Shown here piece after piece: positions 47,462-56,251 of a stretch of DNA of 64,000 bases. Location of the stretch: NCBI RefSeq assembly GCF_001702265.1, contig NZ_MAUE01000012.1, positions 132,172-196,171 on the forward strand. Reading direction: 5' to 3'. A model generated the notes under the pieces. That model had not been told where the DNA came from and made no database searches. It was given only the letters and a program-made list of their open reading frames with translations. The translations under genes were made by a program, and so were the position numbers. Positions within the stretch are counted from its first letter, which is position 1. Every line of letters begins with the position of its first letter. This DNA is from Pseudomonas aylmerensis (GTDB lineage Bacteria; Pseudomonadota; Gammaproteobacteria; Pseudomonadales; Pseudomonadaceae).

Positions 47462-48049
47462 ATGTTTGCACGCTTCTCGATCCTCGCCGTGGTGGCCGTC
47501 CTGGCCAGCGGTTGCGCCAACACCTCGCCGGTACTGGGCGGCAAGAACATCAGCTACGGCGACACCAAGGCCGTGGAACTGGTGACCAACGAGTTCGGCT
47601 CCACCGACCTGCAGATGATCGCCGAAAGCATGACTCGCTCCCTGGCCCAGTCCGGCATCCTGCAGGGCCGCCCGGTGGTGCAGGTGTATGACGTGAAGAA
47701 CAAGACCAGCGAATACATCGACACCCGCGAGATCACCACGTCGATCAAGACCCAGCTGATGAAAACCGGCACCGCGCGCTTCGCGAGCGACAACACCGAC
47801 ATGCAAAGCCAGGTCGACCAGCTCAAGCTGCAGAACCAGAGCGGCCTGTACAAGAAGTCCACCGTGAGCAAGACCGGCAACATGGTCGCCGCCAAGTACC
47901 GCCTGGAAGGCTCGATCAGCTCCATCGTCAAGCGCAGCTCGGACTACAAGGACGTGTTCTACAAGTTCAGCCTGCAGCTGATCGACGTCGAGAGCGGCCT
48001 GGCCGAATGGATGGACGAAAAAGAAATCCGCAAGACTACGGAGCGCTAA
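47462..48049 (+). CDS. LpoB-like penicillin-binding protein activator
   Basis: 195 residues from ATG 47462. The lipobox is VAVLASGCANTS. The CsgG/TolB-N-like domain has GDTKAVELVTNEFGSTDLQMIAESM, VVQVYDVKNKTSEYIDT and the family end DVFYKFSLQLIDVESG. Outer-membrane lipoprotein LpoB activates PBP1b in E. coli. Pseudomonas PBP1b is activated by the unrelated LpoP, so this protein may do something different; the name describes family, not proven function. It shares the operon with YcfL- and COG3014-type lipoproteins. Confidence 0.8.
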   Translation: MFARFSILAVVAVLASGCANTSPVLGGKNISYGDTKAVELVTNEFGSTDLQMIAESMTRSLAQSGILQGRPVVQVYDVKNKTSEYIDTREITTSIKTQLMKTGTARFASDNTDMQSQVDQLKLQNQSGLYKKSTVSKTGNMVAAKYRLEGSISSIVKRSSDYKDVFYKFSLQLIDVESGLAEWMDEKEIRKTTER

Positions 48050-48052
48050 GCA

Positions 48053-48796
48053 ATGCGTGCATGGATCGGCATGATTGGCCTGCTGTGCGCCTTTGGCGCC
48101 TCGGCCGCCCCGAAGATCGCGGTGACCGACCTGGCCTATGAGGCGCGGGTCGAGGAATACATTCACCAGGTGTCGGCCAATAACAACTTCCAGGCCAGCG
48201 CTTACCACGCCAGCGGGTCCTCGAACTACAGCGAGTACGAAAGCCGTACCAGCTACATCGAGCAGACCGAGCTGCGCAAGTTCAGCGGTGATATCAAGGG
48301 CGAGATCCTCAAGTCCCGGCAGTTCCAGTTGGTGCAGGGCACGCCCTACACTGCCGACGCCAAGGGTGACGTCTACGACGTGATCAAGCGCATCAAGGCC
48401 GGTCACTTCAAGGGCGCGGACTATGTGCTGTTCGGCACGCTGTCGGACATCGACTTTACCCAGGACATCAACGCCCTGGACCACACCAACAGTTACTCGG
48501 CGGTGCTGGGCCTGACGCTGGTGGCGGATTTCAGCCTGATCAACACGCGCACCTACGAGATCACCTCGGCGTTCACCGCCATGGGCGAAGGCCAGGACAC
48601 CAAGCTGGTCAACAACCGTGACGTACGCGTCAGCCTGAACCGACCACGCGTGGTTAAAGAGGTGTCGAAAGCCTTGGGTGAGGATGTTGCGCGGCAGCTG
48701 GCCGAACAACTGGGTGGTGGTTATCAGGAACAACCTGGGCAGCCGGCATTGCGCAATAACCTGCCACGGGATGAAGCGCCGAAGATCCTGCGCTGA
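48053..48796 (+). CDS. Periplasmic CsgG/LpoB-related protein
   Basis: 247 residues with a signal peptide (WIGMIGLLCAFGASA/APKIAV) but no lipobox cysteine, so it is soluble or surface-associated rather than lipidated. Core KIAVTDLAYEARVEEYIHQV and GADYVLFGTLSDIDF fit a CsgG-like nucleotide-binding-like fold found in LpoB. It begins 4 bases after the LpoB-like stop and ends the operon. It is probably a paralogue or partner of the preceding protein; function unknown. Confidence 0.75.
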   Translation: MRAWIGMIGLLCAFGASAAPKIAVTDLAYEARVEEYIHQVSANNNFQASAYHASGSSNYSEYESRTSYIEQTELRKFSGDIKGEILKSRQFQLVQGTPYTADAKGDVYDVIKRIKAGHFKGADYVLFGTLSDIDFTQDINALDHTNSYSAVLGLTLVADFSLINTRTYEITSAFTAMGEGQDTKLVNNRDVRVSLNRPRVVKEVSKALGEDVARQLAEQLGGGYQEQPGQPALRNNLPRDEAPKILR

Positions 48797-48827
48797 ATGA
48801 AAATCCCGCTACCGACATAAAACCAAT

Positions 48828-48915
48828 GTGGGAGCGGGCTTGCTCGCGAATGCGGTGGATCAGTCAATACATCTGGTGACTGACACTGCGCATTCGCGAG
48901 CAAGCCCGCTCCCAC
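48828..48915. repeat. REPIN (88 bp, GCGGGCTTGCTCGCGAA type)
   Basis: GTGGGAGCGGGCTTGCTCGC is mirrored by GCGAGCAAGCCCGCTCCCAC, 88 bp in total. It has the same type and length as the units in the 20.7-21.5 kb array. It lies between convergent genes. Confidence 0.9.
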
Positions 48916-48937
48916 ATTTTTTAACCGGTTTCGTCAG

Positions 48938-49570
48938 TTACGCCGTCGCGCGATGCAAGCTGGCGAGGAAACCCGCCGCTCCCACGAACAACCCGGCAAA
49001 CGTGCGGTTCATGCGTTTCTGCTGCTTCGGTGTACGCAACAGACGCAACACTTTCGAGGCCAACCCGGTGTAGCCCGCCATCACGATCATGTCGACGCTG
49101 ATCATCGTCGCGCCGAGGATCAGGTACTGGATCAGCAGCGGCGCCTGCGGGTTCACGAACTGCGGCAGCACCGCCAGCATGAACACCAAGGCCTTGGGGT
49201 TGCTGGCGTTGACCAGGAAACCACGGAACATCATCGCCATCGGCTTGCCGATCGGGCGTATCGTCGCGTCCTCGCTCATGTCCATGGGCAAGGCACGCCA
49301 TTGCTTGATGGCCAGGTACACCAGGTAGGCCACGCCGAACCATTTGATCGCATAAAACGCGGTAGACGATGCCGCCAGAATCGCTCCCAGGCCACCCGCT
49401 ACCACGGCAATCTGCATCGCCAGGCCCAGTTGCAGGCCGATGGCGTTCCAATAGCCGCGCAGGAAACCGTATTGCAGGCCGCTGGACATCGACGCGATGG
49501 CACCGGCGCCGGGGGAAAGGGAGATGATCCAACTGGCCACGAAAAAGGCCAGCCATGTGTCGAGTGCCAT
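48938..49570 (-). CDS. LysE-family amino-acid exporter
   Basis: 210 residues from ATG 49570 (MALDTWLAFFVASW); upstream in-frame codons lack hydrophobic or family similarity. Six predicted membrane helices; the family motif SPGAGAIASMSSGLQYGFLRG is near the N terminus, and FRGFLVNASNPKALVFMLAVLP is the conserved mid segment. LysE/RhtB proteins export amino acids such as homoserine, threonine or leucine. The substrate is not predictable. A REPIN lies just downstream. Confidence 0.9.
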   Translation of the reverse strand: MALDTWLAFFVASWIISLSPGAGAIASMSSGLQYGFLRGYWNAIGLQLGLAMQIAVVAGGLGAILAASSTAFYAIKWFGVAYLVYLAIKQWRALPMDMSEDATIRPIGKPMAMMFRGFLVNASNPKALVFMLAVLPQFVNPQAPLLIQYLILGATMISVDMIVMAGYTGLASKVLRLLRTPKQQKRMNRTFAGLFVGAAGFLASLHRATA

Positions 49571-49659
49571 TACACACCTCAGGGAAGAGTTAGCGGTTAT
49601 GCCTAAAGCTAACTCCGCCGACCAAAGGCTGGCTATAGATTTTTTACAAGATGTGAATA

Positions 49660-50232
49660 CTAGCGATCGCCGGGGAACACGTGAGTCCCTGGCCAACGCC
49701 GCACCGAGCGCTGGAAGAACAGGCTGTTGGGGACCTGCACCATCGCGCTGTCAGTGCCGGCTTCTGCCACTTCGACCAGCGTGGTGTAGAGCAGGTTGAT
49801 CGCCACCACCCGCCCCTTCACGCCGGGTTTGTCGACGGTATCCACCAGCTCGACGATATCACCGAGGCGAAACGGCCCGACGGTGAAGATCAGAATCGCG
49901 CACAGCAGGTTGGAGAGCACCGACCACATGGCGAAGAACGCCACCGCCGCCACCGCCACGAACCCCGACAGCGCGGTCCACAAAACCGTGGCCGACACTC
50001 CCAGGCGGCCCAGCACGAAGATCAGCGCACTGCCCATTATCAGCCAGCGCAAGCCGCCGCGCAGCGGCATCAGCAATTGCGGCGGCAGCGGGTAGCGTTC
50101 GCCCAGGCGCGTCAGCCCCTTGGCGACAAAGCGCTGGGCGAGGTAGCCGGCCAGCAGGATCAACAGGATTTGCACACCGATCCACACGGGCTCGACCCAT
50201 TGCGTCGGTATCGGCAGCTGCAACGCTTCCAT
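49660..50232 (-). CDS. Small MscS-type mechanosensitive channel protein
   Basis: 190 residues. Two to three N-terminal helices are followed by the MscS pore helix/beta domain: LSGFVAVAAVAFFAMWSVLSN (glycine/alanine packing helix) and GPFRLGDIVELVDT. The protein is shorter than E. coli MscS (286) and lacks the full C-terminal cage, as many short Pseudomonas members do. Its start shares one base with the yheS stop (TGATG), so it is translationally coupled. It may release solutes on hypo-osmotic shock. Confidence 0.87.
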   Translation of the reverse strand: MEALQLPIPTQWVEPVWIGVQILLILLAGYLAQRFVAKGLTRLGERYPLPPQLLMPLRGGLRWLIMGSALIFVLGRLGVSATVLWTALSGFVAVAAVAFFAMWSVLSNLLCAILIFTVGPFRLGDIVELVDTVDKPGVKGRVVAINLLYTTLVEVAEAGTDSAMVQVPNSLFFQRSVRRWPGTHVFPGDR

Positions 50233-52142
50233 CAGGACAGCGCCTCCAGCTCCGCCTGCAGGGTTTCCAGCAACTCGAGGGCTTCCATCCAGGTTTCCTC
50301 CAGTTGCCCTTCACGCACCTTGAGCTTGGCCTGTTCGGCAAGCAGGTCGCGCAGCTCATCCTTGCGCGCAGCCTCGTACACGGCGCTGTCGCCCAGGCTG
50401 GTCTCGATCTTGGCCAGGCGCTCGTGCACCTTGCCCAACTCGGCTTCCAGCTTGTCGGCTTCACGCTTGTGCGGCGCCAACTGTTGGCGCAACGCAGCAG
50501 CGGCCTGGCGTTGGGCTTTCTTGTCGGTCTTGTCCGGGTTGACCGGGGTGTTGCTCACCGGCGCGTTGCGCAGGCGGTAATCCGTCAGCCAGCGCGCGTA
50601 GTCGTCCAGGTCGCCGTCGAACTCTTCGACTTTGCCATCCGCCACCAGCAGGAAGTTGTCGGTGGTGCTCTTGAGCAAGTGGCGATCGTGAGACACCACC
50701 AATACCGCACCGCTGAACTCCTGCAAGGCCATGGTCAGCGCCAGGCGCATTTCCAGGTCCAGGTGGTTGGTCGGTTCGTCGAGCAGCAGCAGGTTCGGGC
50801 GATCCCAGGCGATCAAGGCCAGGGCCAGGCGGGCTTTTTCGCCGCCGGAGAAATTCAGCACCGGCTCATCGATGCGCGCGCCACGGAAGTCGAAACCGCC
50901 GAGGAAGTCGCGCAGGGTCTGCTCGCGCTCGGTCGGCGCCAGGCGCTGCAGGTGCAGCAACGGGCTGGCCTTGGAGTCGAGGGAGTCCAACTGATGCTGG
51001 GCGAAATAGCCCACTACCAGGTTCTCGCCACGGGTCAGGCGGCCGGCCAGGGGCTGCAACTCGCCGGACAGGTTCTTGATCAGCGTCGACTTGCCCGCAC
51101 CGTTAGGCCCGAGCAAACCGATGCGTGCACCCGGCGTGAGCTGCAGCTTGACCTTCTCCAGGATGGTTTTGTCGCCATAACCCAGGCGTGCATCCGAAAG
51201 GTCGAGCAGCGGGCTGGAGATTTTCACCGACTCACGGAACACGAAATCGAACGGCGAATCGACGTGGGCCGCCGACAGCTCTTCCATGCGCTCCAGGGCC
51301 TTGATCCGGCTCTGGGCCTGGCGGGCCTTGGTGGCCTGGGCCTTGAACCGGGCGATGTAGCTTTCCATGTGCGCACGTTGCGCCTGTTGCTTCTCGTAGG
51401 CCTGTTGCTGCTGGGCCAGGCGCTCGGCACGCGCGCGTTCAAACGCAGTGTAGCCGCCCCGGTAGAGAGTGATTTTCTTCTGTTCGACGTGGGCTATATT
51501 GTCGACCACGGCATCGAGGAAATCCCGGTCGTGGGAAATCAGCAGCAAGGTGCCTGGGTAGCTCTTGAGGAAGTCTTCCAGCCACAGGATCGCATCGAGG
51601 TCCAAGTGGTTGGTCGGTTCATCGAGCAGCAACAGGTCCGAGGGGCACATCAGCGCCTGGGCCAGGTTCAGGCGCATGCGCCAGCCGCCGGAGAAGTCGG
51701 CGACCGGGCGGTCCATCTGTTCGTTGGTGAAACCCAGCCCGGCGAGCATCTTGCGGGCGCGGGCGTCGGCCGTGTAGCCGTCGGCGCTGTCGAGTTCCGA
51801 GTGCAGGCGGGCCTGGGCCGCGCCGTCCTGGGCTTTCTCGGCCTCGGCCAGGTCGTGTTGCACCTGGCGCAGGCGCAGATCGCCATCGAGCACGTAGTCG
51901 ATCGCGATGCGGTCCAGGGTGTCGATCTCCTGGCGCATGTGGGCGATGCGCCAGTCAGCCGGTAGCAGGCAGTCCCCGGAATCCGGGGTCAGCTCACCCA
52001 GCAACAAGGCGAACAACGTGGATTTGCCGGCGCCGTTGGCACCGATCAGGCCGGCTTTGTGACCGGCGTGCAGGGTCAGCTCGGCGTCTTCAAGAAGACG
52101 TTGCGGGCCACGCTGTAATGTTAGGCTTTGAAGTCGGATCAT
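50232..52142 (-). CDS. yheS: ABC-F family ATPase YheS
   Basis: 636 residues from ATG 52142 (MIRLQSLTLQRG), almost the same length as E. coli YheS (637). Two ATPase domains in tandem have Walker A GANGAGKST and GPNGAGKST, signatures VADFSGGWRMRL and LNFSGGEKARLA, and Walker B LLLLDEPTNHLDL twice. The P-site tRNA interaction linker and a charged C-terminal helical region follow. ABC-F proteins act on ribosomes, not in transport. A longer in-frame reading upstream to 52421 would overlap the divergent TIGR02444 gene and is not used. Confidence 0.93.
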   Translation of the reverse strand: MIRLQSLTLQRGPQRLLEDAELTLHAGHKAGLIGANGAGKSTLFALLLGELTPDSGDCLLPADWRIAHMRQEIDTLDRIAIDYVLDGDLRLRQVQHDLAEAEKAQDGAAQARLHSELDSADGYTADARARKMLAGLGFTNEQMDRPVADFSGGWRMRLNLAQALMCPSDLLLLDEPTNHLDLDAILWLEDFLKSYPGTLLLISHDRDFLDAVVDNIAHVEQKKITLYRGGYTAFERARAERLAQQQQAYEKQQAQRAHMESYIARFKAQATKARQAQSRIKALERMEELSAAHVDSPFDFVFRESVKISSPLLDLSDARLGYGDKTILEKVKLQLTPGARIGLLGPNGAGKSTLIKNLSGELQPLAGRLTRGENLVVGYFAQHQLDSLDSKASPLLHLQRLAPTEREQTLRDFLGGFDFRGARIDEPVLNFSGGEKARLALALIAWDRPNLLLLDEPTNHLDLEMRLALTMALQEFSGAVLVVSHDRHLLKSTTDNFLLVADGKVEEFDGDLDDYARWLTDYRLRNAPVSNTPVNPDKTDKKAQRQAAAALRQQLAPHKREADKLEAELGKVHERLAKIETSLGDSAVYEAARKDELRDLLAEQAKLKVREGQLEETWMEALELLETLQAELEALS

Positions 52143-52192
52143 AATGGCGGCGGAGTCTACCAGCTTCGTTGGCCGCTGGCTTGGGTGTGAAT

Positions 52193-52660
52193 ATGTGCGC
52201 TGACCTGTGGAGCTTTGCCCTCTCGACTTACGCCCGCCCAGGGTGCGAAGCCGCTTGCCTGCGTATGCAGGCGCAAGGTGCAGATGTGTGCCTGTTGCTC
52301 TGCGGCGCGTGGCTGGAACGGCGCGCTGTAGCGCCGACACCCGAACGTATCCAGGCGCTGAAACAGATTGCCGGGCCCTGGCAGGCACAGGTGGTCGGAC
52401 CGTTACGGCACGTGCGCACACAATGGCGGGCCATGGCGCAGCAGGATGAGGCAGTGGCGGCGTTACGCGAACGGGTCAAGGCCCTGGAACTGGATGCCGA
52501 ACGCACACTGCTCAAGCGCCTGGAAGCGCTGGCGCAAGCATGGCCGGGGGATGACGTGGCGGGGCAACCGCGATGGCTTGAAGGACTGGCGGCTGAGGAT
52601 GCCGCCAACCTTGACCACAACGCGCTGCAGCAGCTGCGCGTCGCGGCCACCGGCGCTTAG
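52193..52660 (+). CDS. TIGR02444 family protein
   Basis: 155 residues from ATG 52193 (MCADLWSFALSTYARPG). WSFALSTYARPGCEAACL and VCLLLCGAWLE are family landmarks; the rest is helical and charged. Function is unknown. It is divergent from yheS (50 bases between starts) and its stop overlaps convergent algP by 4 bases. PAO1 has a homologue in this position. Confidence 0.88.
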   Translation: MCADLWSFALSTYARPGCEAACLRMQAQGADVCLLLCGAWLERRAVAPTPERIQALKQIAGPWQAQVVGPLRHVRTQWRAMAQQDEAVAALRERVKALELDAERTLLKRLEALAQAWPGDDVAGQPRWLEGLAAEDAANLDHNALQQLRVAATGA

Positions 52661-53898
52661 GAAGCGCTGGTTGGGGTGGTGCTTGGCGCTACCGGTGCAG
52701 GAGTGCTGCTGGTCGGTGCGGTTGGAGCGCTGGACGCTGCGGTAGTCGCAGGTGCTGCCGGGGTCGCTGGCTTTGCCGGAGCTGGCTTGGCTGCAGCGGG
52801 TTTCGCAGCTGGCTTAGCGGCTGGCTTTGCAGCAGCAGGTTTCGCAGCTGGCTTAGCGGCTGGTTTTGCAGCAGCAGGTTTAGCGGCTGGCTTGGCGGCT
52901 GGTTTTGCAGCAGCAGGTTTAGCGGCTGGCTTGGCGGCCGGTTTTGCAACAGCAGGTTTAGCAGTTGGCTTGGCGGCCGGTTTTGCAACAGCAGGTTTGG
53001 CAGCTGGCTTGGCGGCTGGTTTTGCAGCAGCGGTTTTAGCAGCTGGCTTAGCGGCTGGCTTTGCAGCAGGTTTAGCGGCTGGCTTGGCCGCTGGTTTCGC
53101 AGCAGCAGTTTTAGCAGCTGGCTTGGCGGCTGGTTTCGCAGCAGCGGTTTTAGCAGCTGGCTTGGCGGCTGGTTTTGCAGCAGCAGGTTTGGCAGCTGGC
53201 TTGGCGACTGGTTTTGCAGCAGCGGTTTTAGCAGCTGGTTTGGCGGCTGGTTTTGCAGCAGCGGTTTTAGCAGCTGGCTTGGCGGCTGGTTTTGCAGCAG
53301 CGGTTTTAGCAGCTGGCTTGGCGGCTGGTTTCGCAGCAGCGGTTTTAGCAGCTGGTTTTGCAGCAGCAGTTTTGGCAGCTGGCTTGGCGGCTGATTTTGC
53401 AGCAGCGGTTTTAGCAGTTGGCTTGGCGGCTGGTTTCGCAGCAACGGCCTTGCTTGCCGGCTTTTTCGCCGAGCTGGCGGCAACGGCTTTTGCAGGGGTA
53501 CGAGCGCCCAGCACTTTAGCCACGGCTTCCTTCACACGACCAACGCCCTGGGCCAGTTTCAGGCTTTCCTGAGCATCTTTTTTGAGTTGGGAAATGTAAG
53601 TGCGGGTTTCAGCTTGGCGATCCTTGAGGGCGTCCAGCAAGTCCTCAAGTTCTTTGACAGCGTCTTTGGCTTTGGCTTGTGCCTTGGCCTTGCCGGCAGT
53701 CGCGGCGTCTTGCAGTTTGGTGCGGGATTTGTGCAGCTTTTCTTGCGCTTTACCGCGTTGTTTTTCCAGCTTGGCGAGCAGCTTTTCTGCATCGGCCAAC
53801 GCTTGGGAACAGGCGCTTTCCAGGTGTTCGAGCAAGCTGCCCGAAAGTTGTTGGAGTAAATGCAACGGGGTATTAACAGGCTTCTGTTTGGCCGACAT
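52657..53898 (-). CDS. algP: AlgP histone H1-like regulatory protein
   Basis: 413 residues. The N-terminal 130 residues form charged helices (LEHLESACSQALADAEKLLAK...). From about residue 135 to 395 the chain is a low-complexity repeat of KPAAKPAAKTAA and KPAAKPAAA units, as in eukaryotic histone H1 tails and P. aeruginosa AlgP (AlgR3), which influences algD expression. The basic tail should bind DNA. The gene lies in the conserved order algP-FKBP-rsd. The repeats make copy number prone to change between strains. Confidence 0.93.
   Translation of the reverse strand: MSAKQKPVNTPLHLLQQLSGSLLEHLESACSQALADAEKLLAKLEKQRGKAQEKLHKSRTKLQDAATAGKAKAQAKAKDAVKELEDLLDALKDRQAETRTYISQLKKDAQESLKLAQGVGRVKEAVAKVLGARTPAKAVAASSAKKPASKAVAAKPAAKPTAKTAAAKSAAKPAAKTAAAKPAAKTAAAKPAAKPAAKTAAAKPAAKPAAKTAAAKPAAKPAAKTAAAKPVAKPAAKPAAAKPAAKPAAKTAAAKPAAKPAAKTAAAKPAAKPAAKPAAKPAAKPAAKTAAAKPAAKPAAKPAVAKPAAKPTAKPAVAKPAAKPAAKPAAAKPAAKPAAKPAAAKPAAKPAAKPAAAKPAAKPAAKPAAAKPAPAKPATPAAPATTAASSAPTAPTSSTPAPVAPSTTPTSAS
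52785..53455. repeat. Internal GC-rich tandem repeats of algP
   Basis: About 670 bases composed of variants of GCGGCTGGTTTTGCAGCAGC and TTAGCGGCTGGC with period multiples of 3 (about 12-15 bases per KPAA unit). Direct repeats within the gene allow in-frame deletions or expansions. Confidence 0.9.
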
Positions 53899-54091
53899 GG
53901 TTTACCTCCTGGCTGACGTGGGTGCGGCTCATACTAGCCCTCTGCTCTTACCGCCGCTAGGGCATGTTGACAGTATCGTTTGCCTTGCGTTGCAACGTAC
54001 GAAAATTCTTATCGATATAACGAAAATGCGCGGCACTTTTTACGCTCCCACACTGGCATAATCCGTCGCACTTTCGGCGGGAGAAATGCTC

Positions 54092-54769
54092 ATGTCGCGT
54101 TACCTTTTTCTTGTGCTTGGCCTGGCAATCTCGATGGCCAATGCGGGCGAGCAATCACCGGCGAAAACCACCGCGCAGGATCAACACGACCTCGCCTACA
54201 GCCTGGGTGCCAGCCTCGGCGAACGCCTGCGCCAGGAGGTTCCGGACTTGCAGATCCAGGCCTTGATCGACGGCCTCAAGCAGGCCTATCAAGGCAAACC
54301 GCTGGCGCTGGATAACGCGCGTATCGAGCAGCTTCTGGCCCAGCACGAAGCGCAAACCGAAGCCGACGCGCAGGCACCCCAAAGTGAAAAAGCACTGGCC
54401 GCCGAACAGCAATTTCTAGCCAAGGAAAAATCCGCAAAAGGTGTGCGCGAACTGGCGGATGGCATCCTGCTCACCGAACTCACTGCCGGCACGGGCAACA
54501 AGCCGTTGGCCAGTGATCAGGTCCAAGTGAAATACGTGGGACGCCTTCCCGATGGCACGGTGTTCGATCAGAGCACGCAGCCCCAATGGTTTCGCCTCGA
54601 CAGCGTGATCAGTGGCTGGAGCAGCGCGCTGCAACAGATGCCAGTGGGCGCGAAATGGCGCCTGGTGATTCCCTCAGCCCAGGCTTATGGCGCCGACGGC
54701 GCCGGCGAGTTGATCCCGCCGTATACGCCGCTGGTGTTCGAGATCGAATTGCTCGGTACTCGTCACTGA
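54092..54769 (+). CDS. FKBP-type peptidyl-prolyl cis-trans isomerase (FklB/MIP type)
   Basis: 225 residues from ATG 54092; the ribosome-binding site GGGAG (54079) suits this start better than the ATG at 54086. A signal peptide (FLVLGLAISMANA) is followed by a helical dimerisation domain (about 30-125, DLAYSLGASLGERLR) and a C-terminal FKBP domain (VQVKYVGRLPDGTVFDQS, GWSSALQQMPVGAKWRLVIP, LVFEIELLG). It is a periplasmic folding catalyst. It lies between algP and rsd as in PAO1 (PA5254). Confidence 0.92.
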   Translation: MSRYLFLVLGLAISMANAGEQSPAKTTAQDQHDLAYSLGASLGERLRQEVPDLQIQALIDGLKQAYQGKPLALDNARIEQLLAQHEAQTEADAQAPQSEKALAAEQQFLAKEKSAKGVRELADGILLTELTAGTGNKPLASDQVQVKYVGRLPDGTVFDQSTQPQWFRLDSVISGWSSALQQMPVGAKWRLVIPSAQAYGADGAGELIPPYTPLVFEIELLGTRH

Positions 54770-54775
54770 CCCAAT

Positions 54776-54808
54776 AAAAAACGGTGCGCAATGCGCACCG
54801 TTTTTTTA
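54776..54808. terminator. Bidirectional terminator between the FKBP gene and rsd
   Basis: Stem ACGGTGCGCA / TGCGCACCGT with A-tract before and seven T after, 7 bases after the FKBP stop and 16 bases from the convergent rsd stop. It can serve both genes. Confidence 0.93.
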
Positions 54809-54823
54809 TCCCGCCAGCAAAGG

Positions 54824-55282
54824 TCAGGCCTGGGTGGCCGCCTCTTCCTTGTGGGCGTTGTGCAGCACTTCGATCAGGCAATCTTCCAATTCGAAACGCT
54901 CATGGAGCAGGCCACCCAGCTCCTTGAATTTTTCGGCGACACAGTTACCGGCATCACACAGGTCGGTGAACGCGAGCAACTTTTCGGTGATCACATCGAT
55001 ACGTGGGTAAAGGGTCTCGGCCAATTCCAGACCACGCTGATCATCAAAAGCTTCCGCTTCTTTGGTCAGTTGCTCGTAGACACCAAAATGTCCAGCCGAT
55101 ACGTAGTCCACCAACACAGCGCAGAAATCCTGCAACGGTTCGCGGTTCTCAGCCAGTGCCTCGGGCTTGGCGCCGAGAGCATCAAAGGCCCGAACCAGTT
55201 CGTGACGTGCCTTCAACCAGCTGTCGATCAGCTTGTGCACCCCACCCCAGCGTTCCTGAGCATTCTGACAACTTTCCAGCAT
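54824..55282 (-). CDS. rsd: Anti-sigma-70 factor Rsd/AlgQ
   Basis: 152 residues, mostly helical, with the Rsd/AlgQ features [19 protein letters not shown] and [13 protein letters not shown]. It binds sigma-70 region 4, lowering housekeeping transcription in stationary phase; in P. aeruginosa (AlgQ) it also affects alginate and siderophore expression. It complements 6S RNA, encoded 48 kb away in this window, which acts on the same holoenzyme. Confidence 0.94.
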   Translation of the reverse strand: MLESCQNAQERWGGVHKLIDSWLKARHELVRAFDALGAKPEALAENREPLQDFCAVLVDYVSAGHFGVYEQLTKEAEAFDDQRGLELAETLYPRIDVITEKLLAFTDLCDAGNCVAEKFKELGGLLHERFELEDCLIEVLHNAHKEEAATQA

Positions 55283-55492
55283 GATGATCTCTCTTCCCTA
55301 TAGGGGCGCTGCTGCCTGGTGCCCGCGCAACACTTCAAGGATTAAAGCGGCAGCCGGACAAGGCCACATCTGACAAACGGTTTCATTAACGCGTGCGGGC
55401 CAGATTATGCCCGCATGACTGTGGCTTCAAGGTACGCAGGAGAGAAAGTTCATACAAGTGTTTAATCCCCTTCTGCAAAGTGTGACGGCCTT

Positions 55493-56014
55493 TCAGTGCC
55501 GAGCAGGACGCAAACGCTGGCTCGAAATCAGCCGCGAAAACTGCGTAGCGCCCAGGATCAGCATGCCCAGGAAGAACAGCAGGCTCCACTCGGGGAGGCT
55601 CAGGTCGAACAACGTCCAGTTGATATCAACGCAATCAACCGTGCCTTTGACGGCCGATTGCAATGCCTGCCACAGCGACAGGTTTTCGATCATGTATTGC
55701 AGGCTCGGCCAGCAGTCGCCAGCCTGGTCGGGTGCGGCATTTTGCAACAGTACCTGGCGCACGGCAGTGATGGCGCCGAGTAATGCGCAGCCCATGCTCG
55801 CCAAACCGTACAGGTAGATGGCAGAACGCTTGGGGCTGTAGAGCGCGGCGGCCAGGTTGATCAGCGTGAAGGCCGCCAGGAAGACCCTTTGCAACTGGCA
55901 CAGGAAACAAGGCCGCAACGACGCGCCAAATTCCAGGTAGAAGGACGCACCCAACGTCAGCCCACCTGCCAGGAATGCAAGGAAAAACAAGGAACGTGAA
56001 GGGGCCAAAGACAT
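55493..56014 (-). CDS. dsbB: Disulfide bond formation protein B
   Basis: 173 residues with four membrane helices. The first periplasmic pair is PCFLCQL (Cys36/Cys39); the second pair is in AGDCWPSLQ and VDCVDINW. It reoxidises DsbA and passes electrons to ubiquinone. P. aeruginosa has two such proteins (DsbB and DsbH); the position next to the haem genes corresponds to DsbH (PA5256), so this is probably that paralogue. Confidence 0.93.
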   Translation of the reverse strand: MSLAPSRSLFFLAFLAGGLTLGASFYLEFGASLRPCFLCQLQRVFLAAFTLINLAAALYSPKRSAIYLYGLASMGCALLGAITAVRQVLLQNAAPDQAGDCWPSLQYMIENLSLWQALQSAVKGTVDCVDINWTLFDLSLPEWSLLFFLGMLILGATQFSRLISSQRLRPARH

Positions 56015-56251
56015 GCTTTATCCGCACCGCGAAATATAGGTCAATACGGTAGAGGAAAGGCCCGACCCCTTTCAATACATGCTAGAGCAGACGATTCCGC
56101 AAGAGGATAAGGACAACCCGTCAGAGGATGGAAGACTTCAAACTATTGAACGTAGGAGCATGCCTATAAAGGCTCTAGCCAACGCGTTTGCGAGACATTG
56201 AAGGGTTGGCTATCAGATTTGTCTGAGCCAACCCTTGGATAACATCCTACT

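Noticed and set aside
52143..52421. Upstream extension of the YheS frame
   Set aside because: It would overlap the divergent TIGR02444 gene almost entirely. The ATG at 52142 gives the E. coli YheS length and N terminus.
52676..53572. Glycine/alanine-rich plus-strand frame opposite algP
   Set aside because: It is the complement of the KPAA repeats; periodic codons keep all frames open. AlgP on the minus strand is the established gene.
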